This document shows positions 35,365-44,376 of a stretch of DNA of 64,000 nucleotides, one piece after another (the stretch's first letter is position 1; each line of letters begins with the position of its first letter). Origin of the DNA: Oscillatoriaceae cyanobacterium M33_DOE_052. Lineage in GTDB: Bacteria > Cyanobacteriota > Cyanobacteriia > Cyanobacteriales > Laspinemataceae. The notes beneath the pieces are model-generated. The model ran no database searches. It was not told the origin of the DNA and saw nothing but the letters and a program-made list of their open reading frames with translations. The stretch spans positions 1 through 64,000 of the forward strand of contig DVDU01000199.1 of NCBI GenBank assembly GCA_015296065.1, in the 5' to 3' direction. A program made the position numbers and the translations under genes.

Positions 35365-37622
35365 TATCTGTAGCAGTTACGCGCCGTGTTTCGGAAGCTC
35401 TCAGGTGTCATATTGCCAACGGCAACTAAATTGACATTTCCCGCCCTATCCACTTCCCAGCCCGTCACTTCAATAATTTTTGAGGGTTGATGGGATGCCG
35501 CTAGTAGTTTATCTCGAGATGGAGAATTAGTAGAGATGTTCTCGCTATCTCCAGTAGGGGCATAATCCTGGAAATCTCGCCACACCGTTTGAGCCCTAAT
35601 TACCCCGCTGGGGGTTGGGGGCAAGCCGCCGCGTCCGGTGACGGTAAAGGAGCCTTCCTCATCCGTAGCGCAACTAGAGACAAATTGGTTATCAGCATCC
35701 ACTACATTTGTCTGGAGTGAAATCAATCCCGAGGCGGGGTCAACGTCGGGGTTGTTGATGTTGACAGTGCCGGAAATGCCAAACTGGGAACTGGCGGTGA
35801 TGGTGCTGTCGGGGGAGAGAAAAAGGCCGCTGGTGGTGATACCGATGTTGCCCCCAGCGCCGACGACGGCGTTAGCGGCAATTCTGCTGGCTTCGAGTGC
35901 CGCGATCGTCTCTCCATTCACCGTAATATTCCCCCCAGAAGCATCCCCCGTGGCATTCGTAGTAATAGAACTGCCCCGCCGCAGCACCAAATCCCGCGCC
36001 CCAATCTCAATACTGCCCTTGTTGCCCGCAGCACTCTCGGCCCGGATACTCCCCACATTATCTAATTCTAGGTTCCCGGTGCTGATTTCCAAGTTGCCCG
36101 CCGCCCCTGTTCCTGTCGCGCTCACCGCCAACTGCGCCCCATTGTTAATCCGCAAAGTCCCAGTGGTGACAGTAACGTTGCCCGCATCCCCGGCCCCTTC
36201 GCTAGTCCCCGTCAACTGGCTGGGCACTAATTTGCCCTCATCATCAAAACCGCTGCCAGTCAACTCCATCGACTCGGAAACCACCACGGTAATAGTACCA
36301 CCCCGCCCCGTGCCTCTGGATGTGCCAGCAGATAATTGACCACCATCTTGCAGCACCAGCCTGCCCGTGGTAAGGCGCAAAGCCCCAGCATCCCCATCGG
36401 TTCTAGTTTCCACATTTAACCGGCTCAAGCCTGCTGGAGAAGTGCCGGAGATTTCCACCATCTCCGACGCCACCACAGTTAAGTTACCCGCGCTACCTCG
36501 CGGTTTCACCTCCTGTCCGGGGAAGCTGACGGAACTGGTAAATATCCCTCCGCCCTCCCGGACTATCAGCCTTTGGGTGGTAATGCTAATATCCGCCGCA
36601 TTTCCATCGCCTGTGGTTGTAGTGGAAATATTGCTGGGGTAGAAAAAAGTGGCGATCGGCACAAAACCGCTCAACTCCACTGACTCAGAAGCATTAACCA
36701 CTATGGTGCCAGCGGATAACGCTCCGATGGTGAACGAAGAGAGCCCCGCACCTCCAGTGATGCTGACGCGCCGGCCCTGAACTTGCAGAGCGCCGCTCCC
36801 CACTGTATTGCTAACGTCGGTGACATCGACAACAGCCCCACCCGATATGAGAATATCCTGGAAAGATGTGGCGGCATCATAGGTGAGGGCAAAACCTCTG
36901 GGGTCAGCATTGAACTGAACATTACTGTTACTTCCAACACTCCCCAGCTCCAATCTCCCCCCAAAAGGAGTAACATTACCTCCATCCACCCGCACTTCCC
37001 CCCCCACCAGGGCTAGGGTTTGGTTGACGGGCACCTTCAACCCCCGAGGCCGCCCCCCGAAGCTGGCATCTGGGTCGGCTTGGGAGCGGTTGACAATGGC
37101 GCCGGGGTTGGAGCCGAACTGTAGGCCCACGGGTACGCTCACCGTCAGCAAAGGTGGCGTAGCTGTATTGGCAGTGCTGTATTCGGTGCCATCGGCAAAT
37201 TTGACCGTGGTGGCAGAAGTGGCCAGGAAAGACCCCCCCACATCTAATCTGGCATTGAGACCGAAGATGATGCCCTGGGGGTTGAGGAGGAACAGGTTAG
37301 CGGTGCCGTTGGTTTTGATGAGGCCGTCAATTTGCGAGGCGCTGCCACCAGTAATGCGGCTGATGATGTTGGTGGCATCTGGGGCATTGTTGAAGACTGC
37401 CGATCCCCCAGTGGGTACAGAAAATTCTCTGAAACTGTGAAAAAGATTGCCCCCGACGCGAGTACCGCCCTCGATGGTGAAGTTGGCGTTATCGGTGGTG
37501 GTGACAGCCGTGGGGATGCTGCCATCTGGGGCGATTTGTCCCCATACCGGCGTCACCCACGGAGACAACCACGCGGAGATTGTCCCTACTAGCCAAATTA
37601 ACCAATAAAGTGACGATTTCAT
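35364..37622 (-). CDS. Two-partner-secretion exoprotein (filamentous-haemagglutinin N-terminal domain)
   Basis: 752 aa. A signal peptide (SSLYWLIWLVGTISAWLSPWVTPVWGQ) is followed by a TPS domain (about residues 30-260) with the diagnostic blocks GGTRVGGNLFHSFREFSVPTGG, NIISRITGGSASQIDGLI, NLFLLNPQGIIFG and GGSFLATSA. The rest is a beta-helix of G/T/S/N-rich repeats (for example VTVTTGTLRINNGAQLAVSATG). A C-terminal tail contains the only cysteines (SSCATDE and a final NCYR). Such proteins leave through a TpsB/FhaC-type pore, which is not found in this window. Start: ATG at 37622 or 37643. The stop codon abuts the palindromic array. Confidence 0.93.
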   Translation of the reverse strand: MKSSLYWLIWLVGTISAWLSPWVTPVWGQIAPDGSIPTAVTTTDNANFTIEGGTRVGGNLFHSFREFSVPTGGSAVFNNAPDATNIISRITGGSASQIDGLIKTNGTANLFLLNPQGIIFGLNARLDVGGSFLATSATTVKFADGTEYSTANTATPPLLTVSVPVGLQFGSNPGAIVNRSQADPDASFGGRPRGLKVPVNQTLALVGGEVRVDGGNVTPFGGRLELGSVGSNSNVQFNADPRGFALTYDAATSFQDILISGGAVVDVTDVSNTVGSGALQVQGRRVSITGGAGLSSFTIGALSAGTIVVNASESVELSGFVPIATFFYPSNISTTTTGDGNAADISITTQRLIVREGGGIFTSSVSFPGQEVKPRGSAGNLTVVASEMVEISGTSPAGLSRLNVETRTDGDAGALRLTTGRLVLQDGGQLSAGTSRGTGRGGTITVVVSESMELTGSGFDDEGKLVPSQLTGTSEGAGDAGNVTVTTGTLRINNGAQLAVSATGTGAAGNLEISTGNLELDNVGSIRAESAAGNKGSIEIGARDLVLRRGSSITTNATGDASGGNITVNGETIAALEASRIAANAVVGAGGNIGITTSGLFLSPDSTITASSQFGISGTVNINNPDVDPASGLISLQTNVVDADNQFVSSCATDEEGSFTVTGRGGLPPTPSGVIRAQTVWRDFQDYAPTGDSENISTNSPSRDKLLAASHQPSKIIEVTGWEVDRAGNVNLVAVGNMTPESFRNTARNCYR

Positions 37623-37719
37623 ACCATCGGGGGCTCTGTTCATATGATTTGAGCATACAATGATATCCCAGTTTCGTCAATCCGTAATTTCCCCGAACTT
37701 GAAATTAGCAATAATACTG

Positions 37720-37749
37720 AGGGTTAGGGAATGCTTTTTCCCTAACCCT
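37720..37749. terminator. Hairpin between the Cys-rich peptide gene and the TPS gene
   Basis: Perfect 11-bp stem AGGGTTAGGGA / TCCCTAACCCT with an 8-nt loop ATGCTTTT. On the plus strand it is followed by TGATTTTTTG; on the minus strand, the direction of the flanking genes, the T-run is poor. It may still end or attenuate transcription from 38033. Confidence 0.6.
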
Positions 37750-37817
37750 TGATTTTTTGATTCATCTAAATATTATCCATATATTGTTGCCACCAATTAT
37801 GTCTGGAATTTATCTGA

Positions 37818-38033
37818 CTAGCAGCATACCCCTGGAAAGCATGGAATGCAGCGTTGTGTGCTTGGGTTGGGTTCTTTATCTTTCTTCTGAGTGCTGGTGT
37901 CGATTTTTTCTAATCTGTTGGGTTGGAAGTATTCGTTGAGGCTGCTTCTGGAACTAGCGAATGCTGATGAGGCGAATCCGAAGCTGGCAACGGTTAAGGT
38001 CATGGCGAGAGCGAGGGAAGTTTGGCGTTTCAT
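37818..38033 (-). CDS. Small secreted Cys-rich peptide
   Basis: 71 aa. The gene has a strong ribosome site (GCAGGAG, about 10 bp before the ATG). A clear signal peptide (MKRQTSLALAMTLTVASFGF followed by ASSAFASS) should be cleaved after AFA. The mature part of about 44 residues is hydrophilic (SSRSSLNEYFQPNRLEKIDT) and ends in a cysteine cluster, TQRCIPCFPGVCC. Four Cys in the last eleven residues suggest disulfides, a metal site or a lipid/thioether modification. Not recognised as a known family. It is transcribed in the same direction as the TPS-CHAT-DUF928-CHASE2 run and lies about 195 bp upstream of it. Confidence 0.72.
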   Translation of the reverse strand: MKRQTSLALAMTLTVASFGFASSAFASSRSSLNEYFQPNRLEKIDTSTQKKDKEPNPSTQRCIPCFPGVCC

Positions 38034-38615
38034 TGCATTATCTCCTGCGGTAGCTAACTCTTGGTCTTGGTTTGACTCGGTGTTTTGCTTGCCCTTGCGG
38101 CTTACACTATTAATAGTGGCAGGAATTATTTAGTTTGGCTGTGCTGTTAGTCATCTGTCTTATTGATTTTCCTCACGGCTTCAAGTGACGCTAACCGGAG
38201 ATATTTACTGATTTGTCCCAATATTTTTTTGTAAAAATCCGCAACATTACTGATATTTTTATCTACCTGGCTTAATTTTACATCATCCGATACCAATATG
38301 GCAACTATTTAATGCCATTTTTCTATAATTTTGTTTAATTTATTAGTAGCATCACTTATCACTGTGGCGGTGTTTGCCTTGGCCGAGGTACTTGGGTGGG
38401 TAAAATCCGCGAGTTATGGGGGGACGGGGAGCAGGGGAGTGTGGGGAGTGTGGGGAGTGTGGGGAGTGTGGGGAGTGTGGGGAGTGTGGGGAGTGTGGGA
38501 AGTGTGGGAAGTGTGGGAAGCAATCTTCCTCCCTCTCCTCCCACCCCTCCCCATCTTCCCCCTCCTCCCACCCCTCCCCATCCTCCCCGTCACCCCGTCT
38601 CCCCGTCCCCCCGTC
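38034..38615. repeat. 580-bp gap with GTGGGGAGT nonamer array and pyrimidine tract
   Basis: About 38437-38520 is an array of roughly nine GTGGGGAGT/GTGGGAAGT units. It is followed (38522-38620) by a C/T tract of CTCCCACCCCTCCCCATC-type units that is broadly complementary. All three plus frames are open but give only WGV, GEC or GSV repeats, so no gene is called. 38034-38330 is AT-rich and should hold the promoter of the peptide gene. Confidence 0.8.
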
Positions 38616-39806
38616 TCACCGCAGGGGTGATTGGAGTTGGAGTTGTAGGGGTTTGTCTGGTTGGATTTCTATGCCGGGAAGATCCGGTTTGATGCCGGTT
38701 TTTTCTTCTGGGTTGCCTCGGGGGGGCCAAAAAATCCAGCGGCTACCTTTGGGTAGTTGTTGTAGGGTGAGGGGGTTTTGGGTGAGCCAGATTAGGGGTT
38801 GGTTGGGGGGTTCGGGGGGGCGGGCGTGGGGGGCGGTGGCTTCTGATGGGTTGCTGGCGGCTAGGGCTTCGAGGACGACGCGGTTGCCTTGGATTAATCC
38901 GGTGGCGGGGGTCCAGAGTTTGACTTCTAGTTGGCTGCGGCTGGCGTAGAAGTAGATGGAGGCGGCAGCGATCGCGGCTTGCTCGAAATCTTCTGGGTCC
39001 CAGGTGCCGCCGCTGTCTAGGGCGATCGCGATTTCTTGCCCCCCGGTGCTGATTTCCAATTCCCGCACTCGCAATTCTCCCAAACGGGCGCTACTGCGCC
39101 AGTGAACCAGCCGAATGGGGTCCCCGTAGCGGTAGGGCCGCAGGGTGCGGGTGATGCCAGCGGTGGTCATTTGCGACCGGTTGGAGGCTTCATAGAGCTT
39201 GTTTTCTTGCTGGCCGATTTTATCGATGACGGGACAGGTGTTGAGGGGCAAGACTTGGGGATAGACTATGGCAACGGCGGGGACAGTACGCGATCGGCTG
39301 CACCAAAATAACCCCAAAGGCGCGCCGCTCCTGAGTTGCACTTCGTGCCAATGGTACAACCCCCGACGGGGTGCGGGTTGGTAGTATGTCCATCTATATA
39401 CTCCTCCCCCTGGGATTTCTTCGATCGCCACCTGACGGGGTTTTCCCTCTTGGGGCGGTTTCAGCCCCTGTAGCAGTAAGGGAATCACATCATAAACTTC
39501 CAGCAAAGTTTTGGCTTGAGCTGTGGGGTTTTCGATTTCTAGCTCTACTGTCAGCTCGTCGCCAGCACTTACCGGCTCGATCGGACGGCGACGGATTTGG
39601 ATTTGACGCAGGGACTTGGCTGGCAGCACCGCCGCCATGCCCAACATGGCCAAGCTGATACCGCTGATGGCATACAGCCATCCTGCCATCGTATTCGTTG
39701 CTGCCGCAAATAAGGAGAGAGACATCCCCAACAGCACCCATCCGGCATATGCTGGCGTTGCCCAGCGACGTTCCAGCCATGCGGCTATCTTAGCCCCGAT
39801 TTTCAT
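38616..39806 (-). CDS. DUF58 domain membrane protein
   Basis: 396 aa. Two N-terminal membrane helices (about residues 17-60) precede a soluble region with an early beta-rich part (LTVELEIENPTAQAKTLLEVYDVIPL) and the DUF58 signature RPYRYGDPIRLVHWRSSARLGELRVRELE near residue 245, followed by a von Willebrand A-like segment IAIALDSGG. DUF58 proteins usually partner MoxR ATPases and transglutaminase-like genes; neither is adjacent. The C-terminus runs into the repeat tract downstream. Family assignment is firm, function is not known. Confidence 0.9.
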   Translation of the reverse strand: MKIGAKIAAWLERRWATPAYAGWVLLGMSLSLFAAATNTMAGWLYAISGISLAMLGMAAVLPAKSLRQIQIRRRPIEPVSAGDELTVELEIENPTAQAKTLLEVYDVIPLLLQGLKPPQEGKPRQVAIEEIPGGGVYRWTYYQPAPRRGLYHWHEVQLRSGAPLGLFWCSRSRTVPAVAIVYPQVLPLNTCPVIDKIGQQENKLYEASNRSQMTTAGITRTLRPYRYGDPIRLVHWRSSARLGELRVRELEISTGGQEIAIALDSGGTWDPEDFEQAAIAAASIYFYASRSQLEVKLWTPATGLIQGNRVVLEALAASNPSEATAPHARPPEPPNQPLIWLTQNPLTLQQLPKGSRWIFWPPRGNPEEKTGIKPDLPGIEIQPDKPLQLQLQSPLR

Positions 39807-40133
39807 CTGCTTTAATTTTTGGCTTTTGCACCACTAATTTGCTGGGTTTGACTATCCCCATTATTGCTTATGTCTTTTTCTGGCAGGGTTCTGCCACTAT
39901 CAGGGGTTGAGTTAAATGTTTAACTAATCATTCTCTCACAACATTGTCTTTATCGTCTAGGGAATTTAGATTACAAAAAGTTAAATTTTTACCAATTATA
40001 TGGGTATCCTGCTTATAATACCTGTAAATGCACGGATGAAGTAAGATGGATTGGCGTAGGTAGATTTTCAGGCTGTATTTGTACTGATTCAGGCATCCGG
40101 CACTTCAATCCCTCACGATGGGAGTTAGAGAAA
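39807..40133. other. 327-bp divergent promoter region
   Basis: AT-rich sequence between the divergent DUF58 and PilT-like genes. No gene or repeat of note seen. Confidence 0.5.
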
Positions 40134-41366
40134 ATGACGAAAATAACTGTGCCTACGAACTCAAAACCTCGGGTGCCGATGCCGCCACCGCCACCGCCAC
40201 CCCTACCCCTGAAGTCTGAGATGATGATCGCCAAAAACCGCACTGGTCCAGGGCCGATCGAGCAAATGGTGAAAAACGCCTCCCGCCAGAAAGCCTCGGA
40301 TATCCACATCCGGGTGGGAGAAGTGCCAAGATTTCGGATTCGCGGCGAAATGGTCACTGCAGAAGACCAACCCCAGGTGACGCCGGAAATGTTTGAGGAA
40401 TACCTCAGCGAAATCCTCAACACCACCCAGCGCCATGAGTTTGCGAAAACGAAGGAGCTGGATACAGCCATTTTCTACCCCGGTTTTCTGCGTTGTCGGG
40501 TGAATTGCTTTGAAACTATTACTGGCGGCGCGATGGTGTTGCGGCTGATTTCTCTGAGAATTCCCTCTATAGATGAGTTGCGATTACCACCAGTTTTTAA
40601 AAAAATCATCGGGATCAAGCAGGGTTTAATCTTGGTGACGGGTCCTACCGGGTCTGGGAAATCCACGACGATGGCGGCAATGATTCGTCACTTAAACGAA
40701 ACTGAAAATAAGCATATTATTACGATTGAGGATCCGATCGAATTTGTCCACCCCTCGCAAAAATGCCTGATTAGTCAGCGGGAAGTGGGTTTACATACTC
40801 AAGATTTCCACGCCAGCTTACGATCGGCTTTGCGGGAAGACCCGGATGTAATTCTGATTGGGGAAATGCGCGATCGAGTCACCATCAACATCGCCCTCCA
40901 AGCCGCCCAAACCGGACACCTGGTTTTAGGCACCCTCCACACCCGCAGCGCCATCAACGCGATTAACCGTCTGTTAAACATCTTCACCCCAGAAGAACAA
41001 GTGGCGATGCGGATTCAAATCGTGGAATCTCTCGCCGCTGTCATCGCCCAGTTGCTAGTCCCCGCTACCGATGGCGGGCGAGTCGCTGTCCACGATATCC
41101 TCGTCAACACTCCCTCTATGCAGGATTATCTGCTCAAGGGAGATGAAGACAGTGCCTTCCAACTGATGCAAATGGACACCCACGAAGGGATGCAGGTGAT
41201 GAACAACGCTATTTATGAACAATGGCAGTTAGGCACTATTACTGAGGAAGCCGCCACCAAAGTATCGCCAGACCCGAGCGGGTTCGATCGGCTGGTGCGC
41301 ACTGGCGGTTACGAGGCGCATCGCTCCCCCCGCAACTTTGAAGGCAAATATCAAGCTAAATACTAA
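40134..41366 (+). CDS. PilT-family type IV pilus ATPase
   Basis: 410 aa cytoplasmic hexameric motor for twitching or pilus retraction. After a proline-rich tail (MPPPPPPPLPLKSE, residues 16-29) it has the PAS-like N-domain (KASDIHIRVGEVPRFRIRGE), Walker A LVTGPTGSGKSTT, Asp box ITIEDPIEFVH, Walker B DPDVILIGEMRD and His box GTLHTRSAINAINRL. The C-terminal AIRNLIRE motif of canonical PilT is replaced by a divergent stretch (NTPSMQDYLLKGDEDSAFQLMQ), so it resembles the second, PilT2-like paralogue of cyanobacteria. It is not beside other pilus genes. Start ATG at 40134. Confidence 0.92.
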   Translation: MTKITVPTNSKPRVPMPPPPPPPLPLKSEMMIAKNRTGPGPIEQMVKNASRQKASDIHIRVGEVPRFRIRGEMVTAEDQPQVTPEMFEEYLSEILNTTQRHEFAKTKELDTAIFYPGFLRCRVNCFETITGGAMVLRLISLRIPSIDELRLPPVFKKIIGIKQGLILVTGPTGSGKSTTMAAMIRHLNETENKHIITIEDPIEFVHPSQKCLISQREVGLHTQDFHASLRSALREDPDVILIGEMRDRVTINIALQAAQTGHLVLGTLHTRSAINAINRLLNIFTPEEQVAMRIQIVESLAAVIAQLLVPATDGGRVAVHDILVNTPSMQDYLLKGDEDSAFQLMQMDTHEGMQVMNNAIYEQWQLGTITEEAATKVSPDPSGFDRLVRTGGYEAHRSPRNFEGKYQAKY

Positions 41367-41369
41367 TTG

Positions 41370-41592
41370 TCATTTGTCCTTGGTCATTTGTCCTTGGTCA
41401 TTTGTCCTTGGTCATTTGTTGACAGAAACCGGGTTTCTCAACCAGATATCTCGTACCTGAACGCAGATTCTCCACAGAAACCCGGTTTCTGTACCCAGCA
41501 AGAAACCTTCTGGCCTAAACAGGGCGAAGCATTCCGCAAATAATCTTGGCATTTTTGCCCATAATTTGTCGGCGGAATGCTTCGCCCCTACC
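41370..41592. repeat. Composite repeat region: heptamers, GAAACCCGGTTTC pair and hairpin element
   Basis: Three families in succession. First, TCATTTGTCCTTGG heptamer multiples (41370-41420). Second, an inverted pair AGAAACCGGGTTTCT (41424-41438) and AGAAACCCGGTTTCT (41476-41490). Third, a hairpin element with perfect 16-bp arms GGGCGAAGCATTCCGC (41522-41537) and its complement (41572-41587). No gene in 41367-41639. Confidence 0.88.
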
Positions 41593-41639
41593 AAGGCAAA
41601 AAACAAGATCCACAAAATATATTTGCCCTCTCTCGATTG

Positions 41640-42281
41640 TCATAATCCTTGGAAGTCGTGGTTAATGGCAGCTATTTCCGCCTGAATTTGTGGGTCTTGT
41701 GCCATTGCTGCTAGTTGCTCATCCCAAATTTTGCGGCGATGAGCTTCTAGTTTGGGGCGAACCTCATAAGGGTGGGCTTTAAACTTATTCAGAAAATCCA
41801 TTAAAAGTTCTTTACCCAATTCTTCATCTTTCCATCCCAGCATTTGGGCAAAATCAGCAAATCGTTGCCGCTCTTCTACCGTGTCAAAGCTAATAAAGAT
41901 GGTTTGCGGATGTTTATCGCTCGACTTAATCCACCAAAGCTGTGTCATTTCATAGCTTTGGTGGCCTAAATGCTGGAGCTGAGCAATGAATTTCAATTGC
42001 TCCCGTTCGATTTTGATTCTAAGTTCCCGATGTTCCTGGTCGCTCTTAAAATAATTTTGTTGTGATTGGCTTAGTTCTTGATAAGCTGTATCTGTAGGGC
42101 ATATTTCCGAGTTATCTAAAGCTGATTTTAAATGATTTTCCCAAATTCGGTCGAAATGCTTGATTAAATCCTGGTCATTCATCCGCGCACGCTCTGGCAC
42201 AATTTCATCGGGGAAAAATTTATTAGGCAAGCCCCATTTAGTCAATTGAATTTTCACGAAATCTGGAACTTTGATTAACAT
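41640..42281 (-). CDS. Hypothetical protein, charged and helical
   Basis: 213 aa, not recognised. Highly charged and predicted mostly helical by eye, no membrane segment or signal peptide. Sequence features: an N-terminal VPDFVKIQLTKWGLPNKFFPDEIVPE, a central EIKIEREQLKFIAQLQHLGHQ-type coiled-coil-like stretch, and a segment IFISFDTVEERQRFADFAQMLGWKDEELGKELLMDFL that could be a small alpha/beta domain. Lies between two repeat clusters next to typA. Composition is normal for the genome. Possibly lineage-specific. Confidence 0.68.
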   Translation of the reverse strand: MLIKVPDFVKIQLTKWGLPNKFFPDEIVPERARMNDQDLIKHFDRIWENHLKSALDNSEICPTDTAYQELSQSQQNYFKSDQEHRELRIKIEREQLKFIAQLQHLGHQSYEMTQLWWIKSSDKHPQTIFISFDTVEERQRFADFAQMLGWKDEELGKELLMDFLNKFKAHPYEVRPKLEAHRRKIWDEQLAAMAQDPQIQAEIAAINHDFQGL

Positions 42282-42332
42282 ATGGCAAATATCCTTAATT
42301 GGGATTAATCAAATTTATCATTTGTGTCAGCA

Positions 42333-42382
42333 AGAAACCGGGTTTCTGGATAACCTAAATTGGCTTCAGAAACCCGGTTTCT
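42333..42382. repeat. AGAAACCGGGTTTCT inverted pair near typA 3' end
   Basis: AGAAACCGGGTTTCT (42333-42347) and AGAAACCCGGTTTCT (42368-42382), 20 bp apart. It lies 12 bp beyond the typA stop and could fold as its terminator. Confidence 0.85.
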
Positions 42383-42393
42383 CGGCGCCGAAA

Positions 42394-44187
42394 TTAACGT
42401 TTGGCTAACTTCTTGGCTGGGAGTTTGCGCAGGCGAATTGATTGAGGTGTCACCTCTACCATTTCATCGGAGGAGATATACTCCAATGCTCGCTCTAAAG
42501 TCATTTCTACTGGTGCTTGTAATTGCACCAATTCATCACCGGTAGAAGACCGGACGTTGGTTAACTGCTTGGTTTTGCAGACGTTTAAATCTAGGTCTTG
42601 GGGCCGGTTGTGTTCGCCGACAATCATGCCTTTATAAACCTTGGTGCTGGGAGTGATAAAGAATACTCCCCGGTCTTCGGCATTTTTCATGGCGTAGAAG
42701 GTGGCGGTGCCTTCTTCAAAGGCGATAATTACGCCGTTGCGACGGGTTTCTAGTTCACCGACGAAGGGGCGATAATCTAGGAAACTGTGGTTCATAATGC
42801 CTTCACCACGGGTGATGCGCATGAATTCACCCCGGAAACCGATTAAACCTCGGGCGGGAATGGCGAATTCTAGCTGGGTGCGTCCGTTACCGCCCACGCG
42901 CATATCCTGCATTTCTCCGCGTCGCTGTCCGAGGCGTTCGATGCAGGAGCCTACGGCTTCTTCGGGAACGTCTAAGACGAGGCACTCAAAGGGTTCGCAG
43001 GGAACGCCGCTGATTTCCCGGTAGATGACTTGGGGTTGGGATACTTGGAATTCGTATCCTTCCCGGCGCATGGTTTCGATGAGGATACCCAGGTGGAGTT
43101 CGCCGCGACCGGAAACGAGGAATTTATCGGGGGAGTCGCTTTCTTCGACGCGGAGGGCGACGTTGGTTTCTAGTTCCCGCAGGAGCCGATCGCGCAGTTG
43201 TCGCGAAGTCACAAAAGACCCCTCTAAACCGGCAAATGGCGAATCATTGACACAAAAGGTCATCTGCAAGGTGGGCTCATCTACCTTAATTAAAGGTAAG
43301 GCTTGGGGTTCATCGGGGCAGGTAATGGTCTCGCCGATATTGGCATCAGCAAAACCGGATACTGCGACGATATTTCCCGCCGATGCTTCGTTAACTTCAA
43401 TTCGCTTTAAGCCTTCAAACCCCATCAATTTGGTGATTTTGGCTTTGACAATTTCGCCGTTTTCTTTCACTAAAGCGGCTTGCTGCCCGGATTTCAGGGT
43501 GCCATTATGGATGCGTCCGATGACGATGCGCCCCAAATATTCTGAATAATCGAGGGTGGTTACTTGGAGCTGCAGGGATTTGCTCGGGTCTCCCACTGGT
43601 GGCGGGACGTGGGCGAGGATTTCTTCAAATAGGGGCTGCATATCTTTGCCTTCTTCGTTCAGGTCTTTTTTGGTGTAACCTTGCAACCCGGAGGCGAAGA
43701 GGTAGGGAAACTCGCACTGGTCGTCATCGGCGCCCAGTTCTAGGAATAAATCCAGCACTTTGTCGATCGCGCCGTGGGGGTCCGCCTGGGGGCGATCGAT
43801 TTTATTCACCACCACAATGGGCCGCAGTCCCTTTTCCAGAGCCTTTTTCAAGACAAACCGGGTTTGGGGCATCGGGCCTTCGTTGGCGTCCACAATCAGC
43901 AGACAACCATCGACCATCCCCAGGACCCGCTCCACTTCACCGCCAAAATCAGCGTGTCCCGGAGTATCGACGATATTGATGTGGGTGTCTTTATAGCGAA
44001 CTGCTGTGTTTTTAGACAGAATCGTAATCCCCCGCTCCCGCTCGAGGGGGTTGGAGTCCATGACGCAATCTGGTACGTCTTCCCCTTCGCGGAAGATGCC
44101 GGATTGTTTGAGCAGGGCGTCAACGAGGGTAGTTTTGCCGTGATCGACGTGGGCGATGATGGCGACGTTGCGAATGGGAAGAGACAT
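42394..44187 (-). CDS. typA: Ribosome-associated GTPase TypA/BipA
   Basis: 597 aa translational GTPase that acts on the 70S/50S ribosome under stress and low temperature. G1 [17 protein letters not shown]2 region [15 protein letters not shown]3 [18 protein letters not shown]4 VVNKIDRP, then domain II, EF-G-like domains III and V and the BipA C-terminal domain ([56 protein letters not shown]). Full length. The palindromic repeat at its 3' end may terminate it. No adjacent partner. Confidence 0.97.
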   Translation of the reverse strand: MSLPIRNVAIIAHVDHGKTTLVDALLKQSGIFREGEDVPDCVMDSNPLERERGITILSKNTAVRYKDTHINIVDTPGHADFGGEVERVLGMVDGCLLIVDANEGPMPQTRFVLKKALEKGLRPIVVVNKIDRPQADPHGAIDKVLDLFLELGADDDQCEFPYLFASGLQGYTKKDLNEEGKDMQPLFEEILAHVPPPVGDPSKSLQLQVTTLDYSEYLGRIVIGRIHNGTLKSGQQAALVKENGEIVKAKITKLMGFEGLKRIEVNEASAGNIVAVSGFADANIGETITCPDEPQALPLIKVDEPTLQMTFCVNDSPFAGLEGSFVTSRQLRDRLLRELETNVALRVEESDSPDKFLVSGRGELHLGILIETMRREGYEFQVSQPQVIYREISGVPCEPFECLVLDVPEEAVGSCIERLGQRRGEMQDMRVGGNGRTQLEFAIPARGLIGFRGEFMRITRGEGIMNHSFLDYRPFVGELETRRNGVIIAFEEGTATFYAMKNAEDRGVFFITPSTKVYKGMIVGEHNRPQDLDLNVCKTKQLTNVRSSTGDELVQLQAPVEMTLERALEYISSDEMVEVTPQSIRLRKLPAKKLAKR

Positions 44188-44376
44188 AGTTGCGTCTTGG
44201 ATTGAGTTAATCTCAGGAATAGCTAGTGTAGTTAAATATTCTTAACAATTGTAACCGATTCTCGGCCCATTCGCACGGAGCAATTGTGAAAAGCCCTAAT
44301 AAAATCGGATTTGGGCAGGGGGCAATTGTGAAAAAACCCCCGCCCAATTTCGGATTTTCACCAAAGATGGCTTGGT

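Noticed and set aside
38331..38949. Plus-strand frames of WGVWGV, SVGSVG or GECGEC repeats
   Set aside because: All three frames are open only because the nonamer repeat lacks stops; no start signals, and the opposite-strand DUF58 gene is real.
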